Shown here: positions 7,960-17,110 of the stretch, in pieces | How positions within the stretch are numbered: the stretch's first letter is position 1 | Layout of the letters: every line of letters starts with the position of its first letter | From: Aquisediminimonas sp031376385 | Lineage (GTDB): Bacteria > Pseudomonadota > Alphaproteobacteria > Sphingomonadales > Sphingomonadaceae | Reading direction: 5' to 3' | DNA: 64,000 bases | Assembly (NCBI GenBank): GCA_031376385.1 | Contig: JANMDQ010000023.1 | Coordinates: 434,001 to 498,000, forward strand | Notes under the pieces: model-generated | Database searches by the model: none | Told to the model about the DNA's origin: nothing | The model's input: the letters and a program-made list of their open reading frames with translations, nothing else | Made by a program: the position numbers and the translations under genes

Positions 7960-8826
7960 TCATCGTTTCTGACGGCTCAGGATAGCCTCCAGCTTCACCG
8001 CCAACTCCGCATCCCACGCGTCGCGCGCGGTGATGATGGCGGTATCCAGCACTGTATCAATGGGGCTGGCGGCGCGTTCGGCGGGCAGGGCGCGCACGAA
8101 ATGCTCCACCATCCGTTTGGCCTTCGCAGCATTGGCGCCCATGATGGCAATGACATCGCTTACGTCTACAGCTTCTTCGCCTTCACGCCAGCAATCATAG
8201 TCAGTCACCATGCCGATGATCGCATAAGGAAGCTCCGCCTCGCGCGCCAATTTGGCTTCGGGCATGGCCGTCATCCCGATGATTTGTGCGCCCCAGCTGC
8301 GATACAAATGGCTTTCGGCGCGGGTGGAGAATTGCGGGCCTTCCATGGCCACATAAGTTCCGCCTTCGTGCACATTTGCCCCCGCAGCCCGCGCGGCAGT
8401 GGTGAGCATAGCGGACAGGCGAGGGCAAACGGGCTCCGCGACAGAAACGTGAGCTACAATGCCCGCCCCAAAAAAGCTCTTTTCCCGAGCGAATGTGCGA
8501 TCAATAAACTGGTCCGCCGCTACAAATATGCCCGGTGGCAATTCCTCAGCGAGTGAACCCACAGCAGAAATGGAAATAAGGTCCGTCACGCCAGCCCGTT
8601 TCATCGCGTCGATGTTGGCGCGGTAATTCAACTGGCTAGGCCCCACCCGGTGCCCGCGTCCGTGGCGGGGTAGGAACACGCATTCTACGCCTGCTATTGT
8701 TCCAGTCAGCAAAGCATCGGAGGGTGGGCCCCACGGCGTCTCCACATCGATCCACTGCGGATTTTCCAGCGCATCAATCTCGTACAGGCCAGATCCGCCG
8801 ATTATTCCCAATTTCCAAGCTGACAT
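7960..8826 (-). CDS. mtnP: S-methyl-5'-thioadenosine phosphorylase
   Basis: A protein of 288 residues of the PNP/MTAP family. The start at MSAWKLGIIGGSGLY gives the canonical N-terminus with the phosphate-binding GGSG. Further motifs are NYRANIDAMKRAGVTDLISISAVGSL, YVAMEGPQFSTRAES and GMTAMPEAKLAREAELPYAIIGMVTDYDCW; the MPEAKLAREAELPYA run is specific to MTA phosphorylase-type enzymes. It cleaves MTA with phosphate to adenine and 5-methylthioribose-1-phosphate, the first step of methionine salvage. The upstream 128 bp hold a nested palindromic element, so the promoter lies within or beyond it. Confidence 0.9.
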   Translation of the reverse strand: MSAWKLGIIGGSGLYEIDALENPQWIDVETPWGPPSDALLTGTIAGVECVFLPRHGRGHRVGPSQLNYRANIDAMKRAGVTDLISISAVGSLAEELPPGIFVAADQFIDRTFAREKSFFGAGIVAHVSVAEPVCPRLSAMLTTAARAAGANVHEGGTYVAMEGPQFSTRAESHLYRSWGAQIIGMTAMPEAKLAREAELPYAIIGMVTDYDCWREGEEAVDVSDVIAIMGANAAKAKRMVEHFVRALPAERAASPIDTVLDTAIITARDAWDAELAVKLEAILSRQKR

Positions 8827-8842
8827 GATAACCCTCTTTCTT

Positions 8843-8954
8843 CTCCGCGCCTCTGCGCCTCTGCGCGAACAAAAGTACTTGGTTCGCGCCCTTCGACTGC
8901 CTTGCAGGCGCTCAGGATAAACTTGCCTGAAAGGCAAGGCGCAGAGGCGCGGAG
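8843..8954. repeat. Nested dispersed palindromes upstream of mtnP
   Basis: The outer arms CTCCGCGCCTCTGCGC (8843-8858) and its exact reverse complement (8939-8954) are 16 bp each. Between them lie a GCCCTTCGAC...GCTCAGGATAAAC segment of a second repeat family and a small CTTGCCT/AGGCAAG hairpin. The arrangement suggests one element inserted into another. The right arm abuts the ung stop codon. Confidence 0.75.
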
Positions 8955-9641
8955 TTACATTTGTGGTAATGCCCAGTTGATTGCTGGTTTTCCGTGGCTT
9001 TCCAGAAATGCGTTCACTTTCGAAAAATGTTGGCAGCCCAGAAAGCCGTTGTGTGCCGAAAGCGGCGAAGGATGAGTGGCCTTCAGAACCAAGTGCCGCG
9101 ACGTATCGACAAAGCCTGCTTTCTTCTGCGCATAAGCGCCCCAGAGAAGGAACACGACTGGTTCTGCCTTTGCATTAACCAGCCGAATGATCGCGTCCGT
9201 AAATCCTTCCCAGCCCTTCCCTTGATGCGAATTAGCCTGCGCCATTTCGACGGTCAGTACAGCGTTGAGCATGAGCACGCCCTGCGTTGCCCAGCTTTCA
9301 AGAAAGCCGTGGTTGGCAGGTGGAATGCCCAGATCGCTTTTCAGTTCCTTGTAAATGTTCACTAGGCTCGGCGGCACGCGCACGCCTGGGGGCACGCTGA
9401 AGCACAGTCCGTGGGCCTGGCCGGGGCCGTGATACGGGTCTTGGCCCAGGATGACGACGCGCACTTGGTTGAGCGGCGTGAGGTCCAGCGCGCGGAACCA
9501 TAAACTGCCCGGCGGAAATATGCGCTTCCCCGCTGCTTTTTCGGCCACCAGAAAGGATCGCAACACCTGCATCGCGGGCGAAGCGAACTGTTCGGCGAGC
9601 GGCGCTTTCCAGCTTTCATGCAGTTTGATCGAATCGCTCAT
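8955..9641 (-). CDS. ung: Uracil-DNA glycosylase, family 1
   Basis: A protein of 228 residues, the usual length for Ung. It shows the water-activating Asp motif GQDPYHGPGQAHGLCFSV, the LLWGAYAQKK strand, MLNAVLTVEMAQANSHQGKGWEGFTD and the DNA-intercalating leucine loop THPSPLSAHNGFLGCQHFSKVN. It removes uracil from DNA arising by cytosine deamination or dUTP misincorporation and starts base-excision repair. It is transcribed alone toward mtnP. The 226 bp upstream, up to the EF-hand gene at 9868, show no coding sequence. Confidence 0.95.
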   Translation of the reverse strand: MSDSIKLHESWKAPLAEQFASPAMQVLRSFLVAEKAAGKRIFPPGSLWFRALDLTPLNQVRVVILGQDPYHGPGQAHGLCFSVPPGVRVPPSLVNIYKELKSDLGIPPANHGFLESWATQGVLMLNAVLTVEMAQANSHQGKGWEGFTDAIIRLVNAKAEPVVFLLWGAYAQKKAGFVDTSRHLVLKATHPSPLSAHNGFLGCQHFSKVNAFLESHGKPAINWALPQM

Positions 9642-9867
9642 CGCCGTCTGCTATTTTCGATAAGCTGTTCAGCGTCAATGCGAATTGCCCCCACGCCTTA
9701 CCCCATTTTTGGCACATTCGCCGGTCAGCGCCCGGTCTGGCGGGGTGGGTTGTGGCGCAAATGTTGGCTTTGTTCAGCTTTGAAAGCCTATCAGATGGCA
9801 TGCGGCTAACGGGGGCCGGAAGGCCTTTTGGGCTGCATCATGTTGAAATAGTTTGGAGTATTCCCCG

Positions 9868-10251
9868 ATGCGTTTTGTTACCTCCGTTGGCGCCCTTGCG
9901 CTCATTCTCTCCCCGGCCATGGTTTTGGCCCAAGACATGTCAAAGCCTGATGCAGCGCCGCCTGCCACCTCTGCGCCTTCAACGTCTGCGCCGCCCTCTG
10001 CTCCCCCTTCAGCACCAACCATGACAGTCGCCGACAAGGTCAAGGCTGACTGGTCAAAATATGATATGGGCGCGAAGGGTCATTTGACCAAAGCAGAGCT
10101 TGGCCGCTGGCTGGGCGATCTGCGGACAGCAAACGGTGAGCCCGCCCCTGACGCGAAATGGGTCGATTCTGCCTTTGCCCAAACCGATGGTGATAAAAAT
10201 AGCAAAGTCTCCCCCGAGGAACTGACAGCATCGCTCTCATCTGGGCGCTGA
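9868..10251 (+). CDS. Secreted EF-hand-like protein
   Basis: A protein of 127 residues with a signal peptide (about 1-21, cleavage after VLAQ). A Pro/Ala/Ser/Thr-rich linker (about 30-52) precedes two EF-hand-like helices. The first loop, SKYDMGAKGHLTKAEL, lacks several acidic ligands; the second, AQTDGDKNSKVSPEEL, matches the DxDxNxxxxxxE calcium loop. It is probably a periplasmic calcium-binding protein with a degenerate first hand, of unknown function. The start at 9868 gives the clean signal peptide. It stands alone. Confidence 0.75.
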   Translation: MRFVTSVGALALILSPAMVLAQDMSKPDAAPPATSAPSTSAPPSAPPSAPTMTVADKVKADWSKYDMGAKGHLTKAELGRWLGDLRTANGEPAPDAKWVDSAFAQTDGDKNSKVSPEELTASLSSGR

Positions 10252-10559
10252 CTGAACGTCAACGGGCTGGATGAATATCCGGCCTCGGGTCGCTGATCCG
10301 GGATCAACCCGGACTTTTCGCCGACTTGAAGGGAGTGGAGCTGCCCCGGCTCCGCTCCCTTCATTTTGTGTGTGGGGGCTCCGTCGCCAGAATCCGTTCG
10401 TATCGAGCCAAGTCGAGATACCGGGATGCGCTCAAACATGTCTCGACTGGGCTCGACACGAACGGATTGGGGTTTGACCTGAGCCCCCCCCCACTTTTGA
10501 TCACTTGCAATTCCCACCCCTCTCCCGCCATGGTCGTGTGCAGAAGAGGAATCCGCACC
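10252..10559. other. Intergenic region with palindromic repeat
   Basis: About 308 bp without a convincing gene. It holds a GATCCGGGATCAACCCGGA palindrome near 10298-10316 and a larger palindrome at 10374-10489. The crotonase promoter is presumably between 10490 and 10560, where AGAAGAGGA acts as the ribosome-binding region. Confidence 0.6.
10374..10489. repeat. Dispersed palindromic element
   Basis: The outer arms GGGGGCTC and GAGCCCCC enclose inverted repeats AATCCGTTCGT (10391-10401) and ACGAACGGATT (10458-10468), with further pairing TCGAGCCAAGTCGAGA/TCTCGACTGGGCTCGA. It is an extrachromosomal-looking hairpin of the size of a REP/MITE-like element and shows no coding potential. Confidence 0.7.
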
Positions 10560-11465
10560 ATGACCGAATACGCCACCATCCTGACCGACATTGCCGATGG
10601 CATCATGACCATCACTCTCCACCGCCCGGAAAAGATGAATGCCTTCACTGGCGAAATGATGGCTGAAATGATTGCGGCCTTTGACGTCGCAGACGCAGAT
10701 GATGCGGTGCGGGCAGTAATCGTGACCGGATCAGGCGACCGCGCCTTTTGCGCAGGCGCAGACCTCTCCCAAGGGGCCAAAACATTCGACTATGCCAAAC
10801 GGACTGACCGCATGGAAAATAGCGATGCGGTCAGTGACAGTGGGATTGATCTCACCAGCGAAGCCGCGCGCGATGGCGGCGGGCGCGTAACGCTGAGGAT
10901 ATTCAATTGCAAAAAACCCGTCATCGGGGCGATCAACGGCGCAGCGGTTGGCATTGGCGCGACGATGCAATTGCCCATGGATTTCCGCATTGCGTCCACC
11001 ACTGCACGCTTCGGTTTTGTTTTTGCACGGCGCGGGATCGTGCCAGAGGCCGCATCAAGCTGGTTCCTGCCGCGGCTCGTGGGGATCAGCCAAGCGCTCG
11101 ACTGGTGCTATTCCGGTCGCGTCTTCGGGGCTGAGGAGGCGCTCGCTGGCGGCCTCATCCGGTCCATCCATGCGCCCCAAGATTTGATGGCGGCGGCGCG
11201 CAAACTGGCGCATGACCTTACCTCCGCCAGTGCGCCTGTCTCCATTGCCCTCACGCGCCAAATGATGTGGCGCATGATGGGCGCGGCTCACCCGATGGAA
11301 GCCCACAAACTCGACAGTCGCGCCATCTGGTCGCGCGGCGCAGGCGGAGACGCAAAGGAAGGCGTGATGTCCTTCCTCGAAAAGCGCGACGCCAGCTATC
11401 CTGATCTGGTGAGCGCAGACATGCCGAACTTTTCGCCGTGGATGGATGAACCAAAATATGGGTGA
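10560..11465 (+). CDS. Crotonase / enoyl-CoA hydratase family protein
   Basis: A protein of 301 residues. It shows the crotonase fold: ITLHRPEKMNAFTGEM, the first oxyanion-hole stretch GDRAFCAGADLS, the second NGAAVGIGATMQLPMDFRIAS, and a catalytic-Glu region RRGIVPEAASSWFLPRLVG. The expected reaction is hydration or isomerisation of enoyl-CoA in fatty-acid or aromatic catabolism; the substrate is not determinable. The start at 10560 gives the conserved N-terminus; longer upstream reading frames would translate the palindromic repeat and are rejected. It is monocistronic. Confidence 0.88.
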   Translation: MTEYATILTDIADGIMTITLHRPEKMNAFTGEMMAEMIAAFDVADADDAVRAVIVTGSGDRAFCAGADLSQGAKTFDYAKRTDRMENSDAVSDSGIDLTSEAARDGGGRVTLRIFNCKKPVIGAINGAAVGIGATMQLPMDFRIASTTARFGFVFARRGIVPEAASSWFLPRLVGISQALDWCYSGRVFGAEEALAGGLIRSIHAPQDLMAAARKLAHDLTSASAPVSIALTRQMMWRMMGAAHPMEAHKLDSRAIWSRGAGGDAKEGVMSFLEKRDASYPDLVSADMPNFSPWMDEPKYG

Positions 11466-11496
11466 GTAGGCTAGTGGCTAACTGCCCCTCACCACT

Positions 11497-11587
11497 CCTT
11501 CCCTGAGCCTGTCGAAGGGCCGTCCTTTCCTCAATCTCCATCAGCGAGCCATTAGAAGAACCGCCCTTCGACAAGCTCAGGGAAAGG
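11497..11587. repeat. Dispersed palindrome downstream of crotonase gene
   Basis: The arms around CCCTGAGCCTGTCGAAGGGC (11501-11520) and GCCCTTCGACAAGCTCAGGG (11563-11582) pair almost perfectly. This family is frequent in Sphingomonadales genomes. It sits just after the crotonase stop and before the antitoxin pseudogene, and may serve as a transcription terminator. Confidence 0.75.
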
Positions 11588-11640
11588 GAAGTGTTTTACG
11601 TGATGTTGCTTATGTCGCCGATATTTCAGAAAAAGGCATT

Positions 11641-11967
11641 ATGACCGATACGTCAATCTCCCGCGGCATTGGCAACGTCTTCGCTGATCTTGGCCTGCCC
11701 GATGCGACAGAGCGCTAGACGAAAACTCGCCTTGCGCTGGCGCTTAACCGGATCATCAAAGATCAGGCGCTTAAGCAAGTCGAAGCCGCATGAATATTGG
11801 GTGTTCCACAGCTTAAGGTGTCCACTCTTGTTAACTACCGGCTCGATGGCTTTTCGGTTGAGAAACTGCTGGATTATATCGTCGCGCTGGGACGCAATGT
11901 TGAAATTATCGTTCGGCCTATTCGGGGGAGTGATGCGGCACGAGTTTTGGTGTTGGAGGCTGCTTGA
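11641..11967 (+). pseudogene. HTH (XRE/HigA-like) antitoxin pseudogene
   Basis: Read in one frame from the ATG at 11641, the 109 codons contain two stops (TAG at 11716, TGA at 11791) but otherwise encode a complete small helix-turn-helix protein: SRGIGNVFADLGLPDA, TRLALALNRIIKDQALKQVEAA, ILGVPQLKVSTLVNYRLDGFSVEKLLDYIVALGRNVEIIVRPI. This is the pattern of HTH_37/XRE antitoxins that pair with RelE/HigB toxins. No toxin gene is seen on either side; the upstream side is a palindromic repeat. It is most likely a decayed toxin-antitoxin relic. Confidence 0.75.
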
Positions 11968-12206
11968 GTTTGAAAAATTCCGCTCAGGCTGAGCCAGAGG
12001 CGAGCGCTGGAGCGCACTTGAAAAAGGGTTCTCGTCCCCCACATATTAAGGTGCTCTTTGAACCCCCCGCGCCTCCGCGTTGGGCCTTGAATATCTCTCT
12101 TCTTACCACCCCCGCGCACGGGAGTGGATGTAGGGAAACAACCGCAAACACACTCCACTTGTTGAAGAATCCGCCACTTTTTCCCTACATGCCCACAGCC
12201 AGCCGG

Positions 12207-14138
12207 TCACTTCATCCCGCCGCCACTCAGTAGTGTTTGTTGCCAGAACATCAGCCCGGCCCAGAATTGATAATCCTGATTTTCCTTCTTTGCAAAGCCG
12301 TGGCCTTCATTCGTGCCGACCAGATGCCAGGCCGTGCCGCCATTGCCGCGAATGGCCTTTACGATTTGATCGGCCTCTGATTGTGGCACTCTTGGGTCGT
12401 TGGCACCAGTGACGATGAAGGTTGGCAGCTTAATCTCACTCACGCGGGTCAGCGGCGATATCGCTGTGAGCTTGGCGCGCTGTTTGGGGTCTCGCTCATC
12501 GCCATATTCAACCCGGCGCAAATCGCGGCGATAGCTTTGGGTATTTTCCAGGAATGTGACGAAGTTGGAAATGGCGACAACGCAGTTCGCGCCTTTCAAT
12601 CTCGCCCCATAAAAGACCGATGCGGCATAGCACATATAGCCGCCGTAAGATCCCCCCGCGACTGCGAAACGCCCCGCGTCTAGGCTGCCATCCTTGGCCA
12701 GCACGTCCATGAACGCGCCAATATCCTTTACGCTGTCTTCGCGTTTGAACGGGCCATTATCGCGACTGACAAACGCCTTTCCATAGCCTGTCGATCCGCG
12801 CACATTGGGATAGAAAATGGCAATTCCCAGTTCATTGAGCAGATAGTTGCTGCGGCCCTGAAATCCGGGCCGTGACTGCCCCTCTGGCCCGCCGTGGATA
12901 TTGATGATCATGGGGCGCTTGCCCGGAAACTTTGCCGAATCAGGCCGGTAGAGAAAGCCAGAGACAGGCAGCTTATCAAAGCTTTTGACTGTGATGAGTT
13001 CGGGATCAACATTGCGTGTCACATCGAGGCCGCCCGTTTCACTTTCGGTCCAGCGGGTGATGGCCAGCGTTTTTGGGTCAATTGAATAGGCGTCTGCCGC
13101 ACTGCGGGCGGAGGTAAAGGTGACGCCAATTTCGCCCCATTCTGCAACCTCCAAACTGCTGACAATACCCGCAGGCAGGCTCTCCACCGTTCGAACTGCG
13201 CCTGTTTTCAGGTCAAGCAAGCGGACTTTGGTCATACCCGCTTCGTTGATCGTGTAGGCAATGAAACTGCCATCAGGTGCGATATCAAAAGTCTCAATAT
13301 CCCACTTTTCTGCCGGGCCACGCGGCGTAAATGTGCCATTTTTTAGATTTAATGTCCCGAGCCGCTGAAAATCCGAACCTTCGTCAGACGTGGCCCAAAT
13401 CGTTCCATCGGGGGCGGTATCGACTTGGCCGTAAGCGATGTCTTTCTGGGTGTCACCAATGGGCGTCATCTTTCCGTTCGTCAGATCGAGCATGAACAGG
13501 TCAACATTGGTAACGGATTTGTAATTGGCAGCAATGGCGCTTTCATTGTCGGGCGTGAACGCTGAGATGCCCCATCCGCCGCCTTCGACTTGCGCGACCA
13601 GCCGGTCTGATTCCGGGTTGCGAGGGTCCATGACATAAAGGTCAGTATCGGTGCCGTTACGCCGTGTTGAACTATAGGCAATGAGTTCGCCATTATTGCT
13701 CCAGCCGGAAAGGCTGTTGCGGCTCTTACCATCGGTAAGCAAGCGCAATTGGCCGTCCTTAAGCGTGTAAATCTGAAAGAACTCGTTGCCGCCAATATCC
13801 TTTTGCACAACCAGCACGTCGCCGCGCTTTGGGGCCCAGCTGCCGCCACCCAAAGGCTCTGCCTCAAAACTGATTTGACGCCGCGCGCCCATCGGCTTTG
13901 CCACGCGGTGCAGTTGGGCGGTGTTGCCAAAACGCGTGGCGATCAGCATCGATCTGTCACTGGGGTGCCAGCCGGAAAAGCTCGCTGTGCGAAACTCCAT
14001 ATAAGGGCGGGATTTGGTGGCGAGGTCGGTTGGAACCTCTGGCATTCCGTCTGCTACCAACGCAGCAGGTTTGGCGACTTGAGCTAGAGCAGGAGCAACG
14101 GATAGGGTGAGGGCAGCGATGAGGGGCAGTATACGCAT
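12207..14138 (-). CDS. S9 family peptidase (prolyl oligopeptidase type), secreted
   Basis: A protein of 643 residues with signal peptide MRILPLIAALTLSVAPALA. A beta-propeller made of WD-like repeats fills about residues 40-370. The C-terminal alpha/beta-hydrolase domain has the nucleophile in GGSYGGYM, Asp in TGANDPRVPQSEAD and His in NEGHGFAKKEN. Such enzymes release di- or tripeptides or acylated residues in the periplasm. The oxyanion region NIHGGPEGQSRPGF is present, so the enzyme should be active. It is divergent from pabB with a gap of about 130 bp. Confidence 0.9.
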   Translation of the reverse strand: MRILPLIAALTLSVAPALAQVAKPAALVADGMPEVPTDLATKSRPYMEFRTASFSGWHPSDRSMLIATRFGNTAQLHRVAKPMGARRQISFEAEPLGGGSWAPKRGDVLVVQKDIGGNEFFQIYTLKDGQLRLLTDGKSRNSLSGWSNNGELIAYSSTRRNGTDTDLYVMDPRNPESDRLVAQVEGGGWGISAFTPDNESAIAANYKSVTNVDLFMLDLTNGKMTPIGDTQKDIAYGQVDTAPDGTIWATSDEGSDFQRLGTLNLKNGTFTPRGPAEKWDIETFDIAPDGSFIAYTINEAGMTKVRLLDLKTGAVRTVESLPAGIVSSLEVAEWGEIGVTFTSARSAADAYSIDPKTLAITRWTESETGGLDVTRNVDPELITVKSFDKLPVSGFLYRPDSAKFPGKRPMIINIHGGPEGQSRPGFQGRSNYLLNELGIAIFYPNVRGSTGYGKAFVSRDNGPFKREDSVKDIGAFMDVLAKDGSLDAGRFAVAGGSYGGYMCYAASVFYGARLKGANCVVAISNFVTFLENTQSYRRDLRRVEYGDERDPKQRAKLTAISPLTRVSEIKLPTFIVTGANDPRVPQSEADQIVKAIRGNGGTAWHLVGTNEGHGFAKKENQDYQFWAGLMFWQQTLLSGGGMK

Positions 14139-14270
14139 GGTTCGGGTGTCCCTGATTGTTTATGACTGAGCGTAACAACCACACTGCGCCTCAACAACAG
14201 CCTTCGACAAACAGCCAAGCCTCTTCGACGACGGCTGGCGTAACGCCGCGCACCCTGCCAAAGGGCGATA

Positions 14271-16067
14271 ATGGCAGGGGCGCATTTTTCTGGACCTTTC
14301 GTCCTGTTGGACGATGCCCGCAGCAGCGGGGCCGCCCCGGCGCGTCTCTATCAAAACCCAGTCGAAATCGTGCGGGCCGATACGGCTGCTGATGTTGCGG
14401 CGGCTCTCAGCCGGTTGAAACTGGCTGGGAAAGAAGGCCTGCATGCTGCGGGCTTCATGGCTTATGAAGCAGGGCATGCGCTGGAGCCCAAGCTGGCGGG
14501 CGCGGCGACGGCGAAGGGGACAAAGCCGGAGCCGCTGCTTTGGTTTGGGCTATTTGCCGACTATACCGAAATCGCAGCGGTTGATGTGCCGGGCTGGCTT
14601 CCCGATGCGGCAGGAGGATGGGCGGGCGACCCGCGACCCACAGTGACGCGTGAGGCTTATGCAGTCGCACTCGCAAAGGTGCAGGCTTATATTGCGGCAG
14701 GGGATATTTATCAGGCCAACCTGACATTTGAGACCCGCGTTTCAACGGCGGGGCATCCATTGGCTGTTTATGCGGGCCTGCGGTCGCGCGCTCAGGCGGG
14801 CTATAGCGGTGTCGTCTGGACGGGGGAGGAATGGCTGCTGTCGCTTTCGCCAGAGCTTTTTTTCGCGCTGCAAGACGGCAAAGTTACGACCAAGCCAATG
14901 AAGGGAACTGCCACGCGCGGTGACGATATTGACGAAGATGCGGCGCAGATTGCCGCTCTACAGTCTGATCTCAAACAACGTGCCGAAAATCTGATGATTG
15001 TTGATCTCCTTCGCAATGATCTCTCACGCGTGGCGGTGCCTGGGTCTGTCGCGGTGCCGCATTTGTTTGCGGTTGAGACTTATCCGACAGTGCATCAAAT
15101 GACTTCGACGGTGACCGCCCAATTGCGGCCCGGTGCGGGTGCGGTGGATTTGATCACGGCGATTTATCCGTGCGGCTCAATCACCGGCGCGCCGAAGATT
15201 AGGGCGATGGAAGTGGTAGCGGAGGTTGAGGCGGAGCCGCGCGGGGCCTATACGGGCAGCATCGGGCGGATCGATGCGAACGGGGATGCGGCTTTCAATG
15301 TTGCCATTCGCACGCTGCATCTGGTGGAGGGTGCTACTGAAGCGAAGCTTGGCCTTGGCAGCGGGATTGTCGCGGATAGCCTCTTGGACCAGGAATGGGA
15401 TGAATGCCGGGCCAAAGGCGCGTTCGTGGCAGACCGCCGCCGCTTTGATTTGATCGAAACCATGCGCTTTGAACCCGAGGCCGGCATTTTGCTGCTTGAC
15501 CGACACTTGGCCCGGATGAAGGCCAGCGCGCGGGCACTTAATTTCGCCTTTGATGCCCATGGCGCGCGCAACGAGCTGCAGGCTTCGACCTTTCGTCTGA
15601 CGGAGGCGCGGCGGATACGGGTGATGCTGGCCCGCAGCGGTCAGATCGCATTGGAGATTTTGCCGCTTCACCCCGCGCCGCAAGAACCAGTGGTGGTCGC
15701 GATTGTGCCGCTGCCAGTGGACTCGTCCGATTTCCGCCTGCGCCACAAGACAACTGACCGCTGCTTTTATGAGGAAGCGCGGACAGGCGCTGGAGCATTT
15801 GAGGTCGCTTTGATCGACGGCGAAGGCTTCCTGACGGAAGGCAGCTTTACATCCATTTTCGTCGAACGCAGTGGCTTGCTTCTTACGCCGCCGCTGTCAC
15901 GCGGGATCCTCCCAAGCATCCTGCGGGAGGCTCTGATTGCGGAGGGCCGAGCGGTTGAGGCGGATTTGCGGGCGGTGGATTTGGCAAGCGGCTTCTTTAT
16001 TGGCAACGCGAGCCGGGGCCTGATCGCTGCCCAGTTGATCGCGAAACAGAAATATGGTGGATCCTGA
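14271..16067 (+). CDS. pabB: Aminodeoxychorismate synthase component I fused to 4-amino-4-deoxychorismate lyase
   Basis: A fused protein of 598 residues. The N-terminal 380 residues are the chorismate-binding PabB: AGDIYQANLTFE, KPMKGTATRG, AENLMIVDLLRNDLSRVA, YPTVHQMTSTV and YPCGSITGAPKIRAMEVV. The C-terminal part, from about LIETMRFEPEAGILLLDRHLARM, is a class IV PLP aminotransferase-fold PabC with the Schiff-base lysine in LRHKTTDR and EGSFTSIFVE near the end. The fusion makes 4-aminobenzoate from chorismate for folate synthesis; a PabA glutaminase must come from elsewhere. PabB-PabC fusions are common in this group. Confidence 0.92.
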   Translation: MAGAHFSGPFVLLDDARSSGAAPARLYQNPVEIVRADTAADVAAALSRLKLAGKEGLHAAGFMAYEAGHALEPKLAGAATAKGTKPEPLLWFGLFADYTEIAAVDVPGWLPDAAGGWAGDPRPTVTREAYAVALAKVQAYIAAGDIYQANLTFETRVSTAGHPLAVYAGLRSRAQAGYSGVVWTGEEWLLSLSPELFFALQDGKVTTKPMKGTATRGDDIDEDAAQIAALQSDLKQRAENLMIVDLLRNDLSRVAVPGSVAVPHLFAVETYPTVHQMTSTVTAQLRPGAGAVDLITAIYPCGSITGAPKIRAMEVVAEVEAEPRGAYTGSIGRIDANGDAAFNVAIRTLHLVEGATEAKLGLGSGIVADSLLDQEWDECRAKGAFVADRRRFDLIETMRFEPEAGILLLDRHLARMKASARALNFAFDAHGARNELQASTFRLTEARRIRVMLARSGQIALEILPLHPAPQEPVVVAIVPLPVDSSDFRLRHKTTDRCFYEEARTGAGAFEVALIDGEGFLTEGSFTSIFVERSGLLLTPPLSRGILPSILREALIAEGRAVEADLRAVDLASGFFIGNASRGLIAAQLIAKQKYGGS

Positions 16068-16093
16068 CACAAAGCAGAGGGAGTTTTTGACAT

Positions 16094-17047
16094 ATGATCA
16101 GGCAGTTGGTTTGGGTTACTATTGCGCTGTTGTCGGCAGCCACAGAGTCAGCGCCTGCTCAAGTCTCTCCATCCGACATCGCGGGGGCGCAGCGCGGGGT
16201 CAGCTGGGATCAGGGGCATAGTGCGGCTTGGCATTTGGGCCAGCATCGCAAACTCGGTTCCGCCATCGCAGCACTTCGCCCGCAGCGGCCCGGCGTAATT
16301 GATGCTTATGTCATTGTTATTGGCTTGGATGCTGACCCAGTTTTTGCCCGCGAGGCGGCGGAGACCGCAAAGGTGCTCGCACGGCGTTATGATGCTGTCG
16401 GGCGTGTGATTCTGCTTGCAACAGGGAGTGAAGCTCAGCCCGAAGGATCACCCAATCATCTGGCCACAGCCTTAGCCGCCATTGCCGCCAAAATGGATAA
16501 GGCCGAAGACGCACTGATCCTATATGCCACGGCCCACGGCGCGCCTGGGATTGGTATCGTTTATAAGGATAGCGACAAAGGCTACGGCATGGTTGCGCCG
16601 GCTCGATTGGCGGGTTTGCTGGATGAAGTTGGTATTAAGCGGCGCCTGTTGATGATTTCGGCTTGCTATTCTGGCCAGTTCGTAAGCGGCCTTGCGTCGT
16701 CGGACAGTGTAATCGTTGCTGCTGCGGATGATGATCGCACCTCCTTTGGCTGTGCGCCTGCCAATGATTGGACCTTCTTTGGTGATGCTCTGATCAATAA
16801 TGCGCTTCGCAAAGCCAATGGGTTTGAAACGGCAACAGCAGAGGCCTTTGCCCTCATCAACGAATGGGAATTTGACAAAGGACTAACATCATCGAAGCCG
16901 CGCTTATTCATTGGGGAGAAGGCCAAGCTCTGGCTGGCAATTTTGGAAAAGCGCATTCCGCCGGAAACAACGCCGAGCGTTGGGCGCCCGGCAATACAAT
17001 GGGAAGCTGCAGAGAAGGTGGCACCGCCCCGGCCTAGGCCTAAATAG
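16094..17047 (+). CDS. C13 (legumain-like) cysteine peptidase, secreted
   Basis: A protein of 317 residues. The signal peptide ends near ATESAPAQ. The peptidase C13 caspase-like core shows strand DAYVIVIGLDADPVF, the catalytic His in YATAHGAPGIG and the catalytic Cys in MISACYSGQFVSG. Family members include legumain and GPI-transamidase subunits; bacterial ones are exported and uncharacterised. A C-terminal basic tail follows. It lies 26 bp after pabB on the same strand and may be co-transcribed, with no obvious functional link to folate synthesis. Confidence 0.82.
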   Translation: MIRQLVWVTIALLSAATESAPAQVSPSDIAGAQRGVSWDQGHSAAWHLGQHRKLGSAIAALRPQRPGVIDAYVIVIGLDADPVFAREAAETAKVLARRYDAVGRVILLATGSEAQPEGSPNHLATALAAIAAKMDKAEDALILYATAHGAPGIGIVYKDSDKGYGMVAPARLAGLLDEVGIKRRLLMISACYSGQFVSGLASSDSVIVAAADDDRTSFGCAPANDWTFFGDALINNALRKANGFETATAEAFALINEWEFDKGLTSSKPRLFIGEKAKLWLAILEKRIPPETTPSVGRPAIQWEAAEKVAPPRPRPK

Positions 17048-17110
17048 CCGCTTGATGTTAACGTCAACTTTGCCATTGATACCCTTAATAATCTCAATTG
17101 GAGCAGTCTT

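Noticed and set aside
12130..12200. TGTAGGGAAA...TTTCCCTACA inverted repeat with a 40-bp interior.
   Set aside because: Arms too short and interior too long to call a terminator or mobile end; no copy seen elsewhere.
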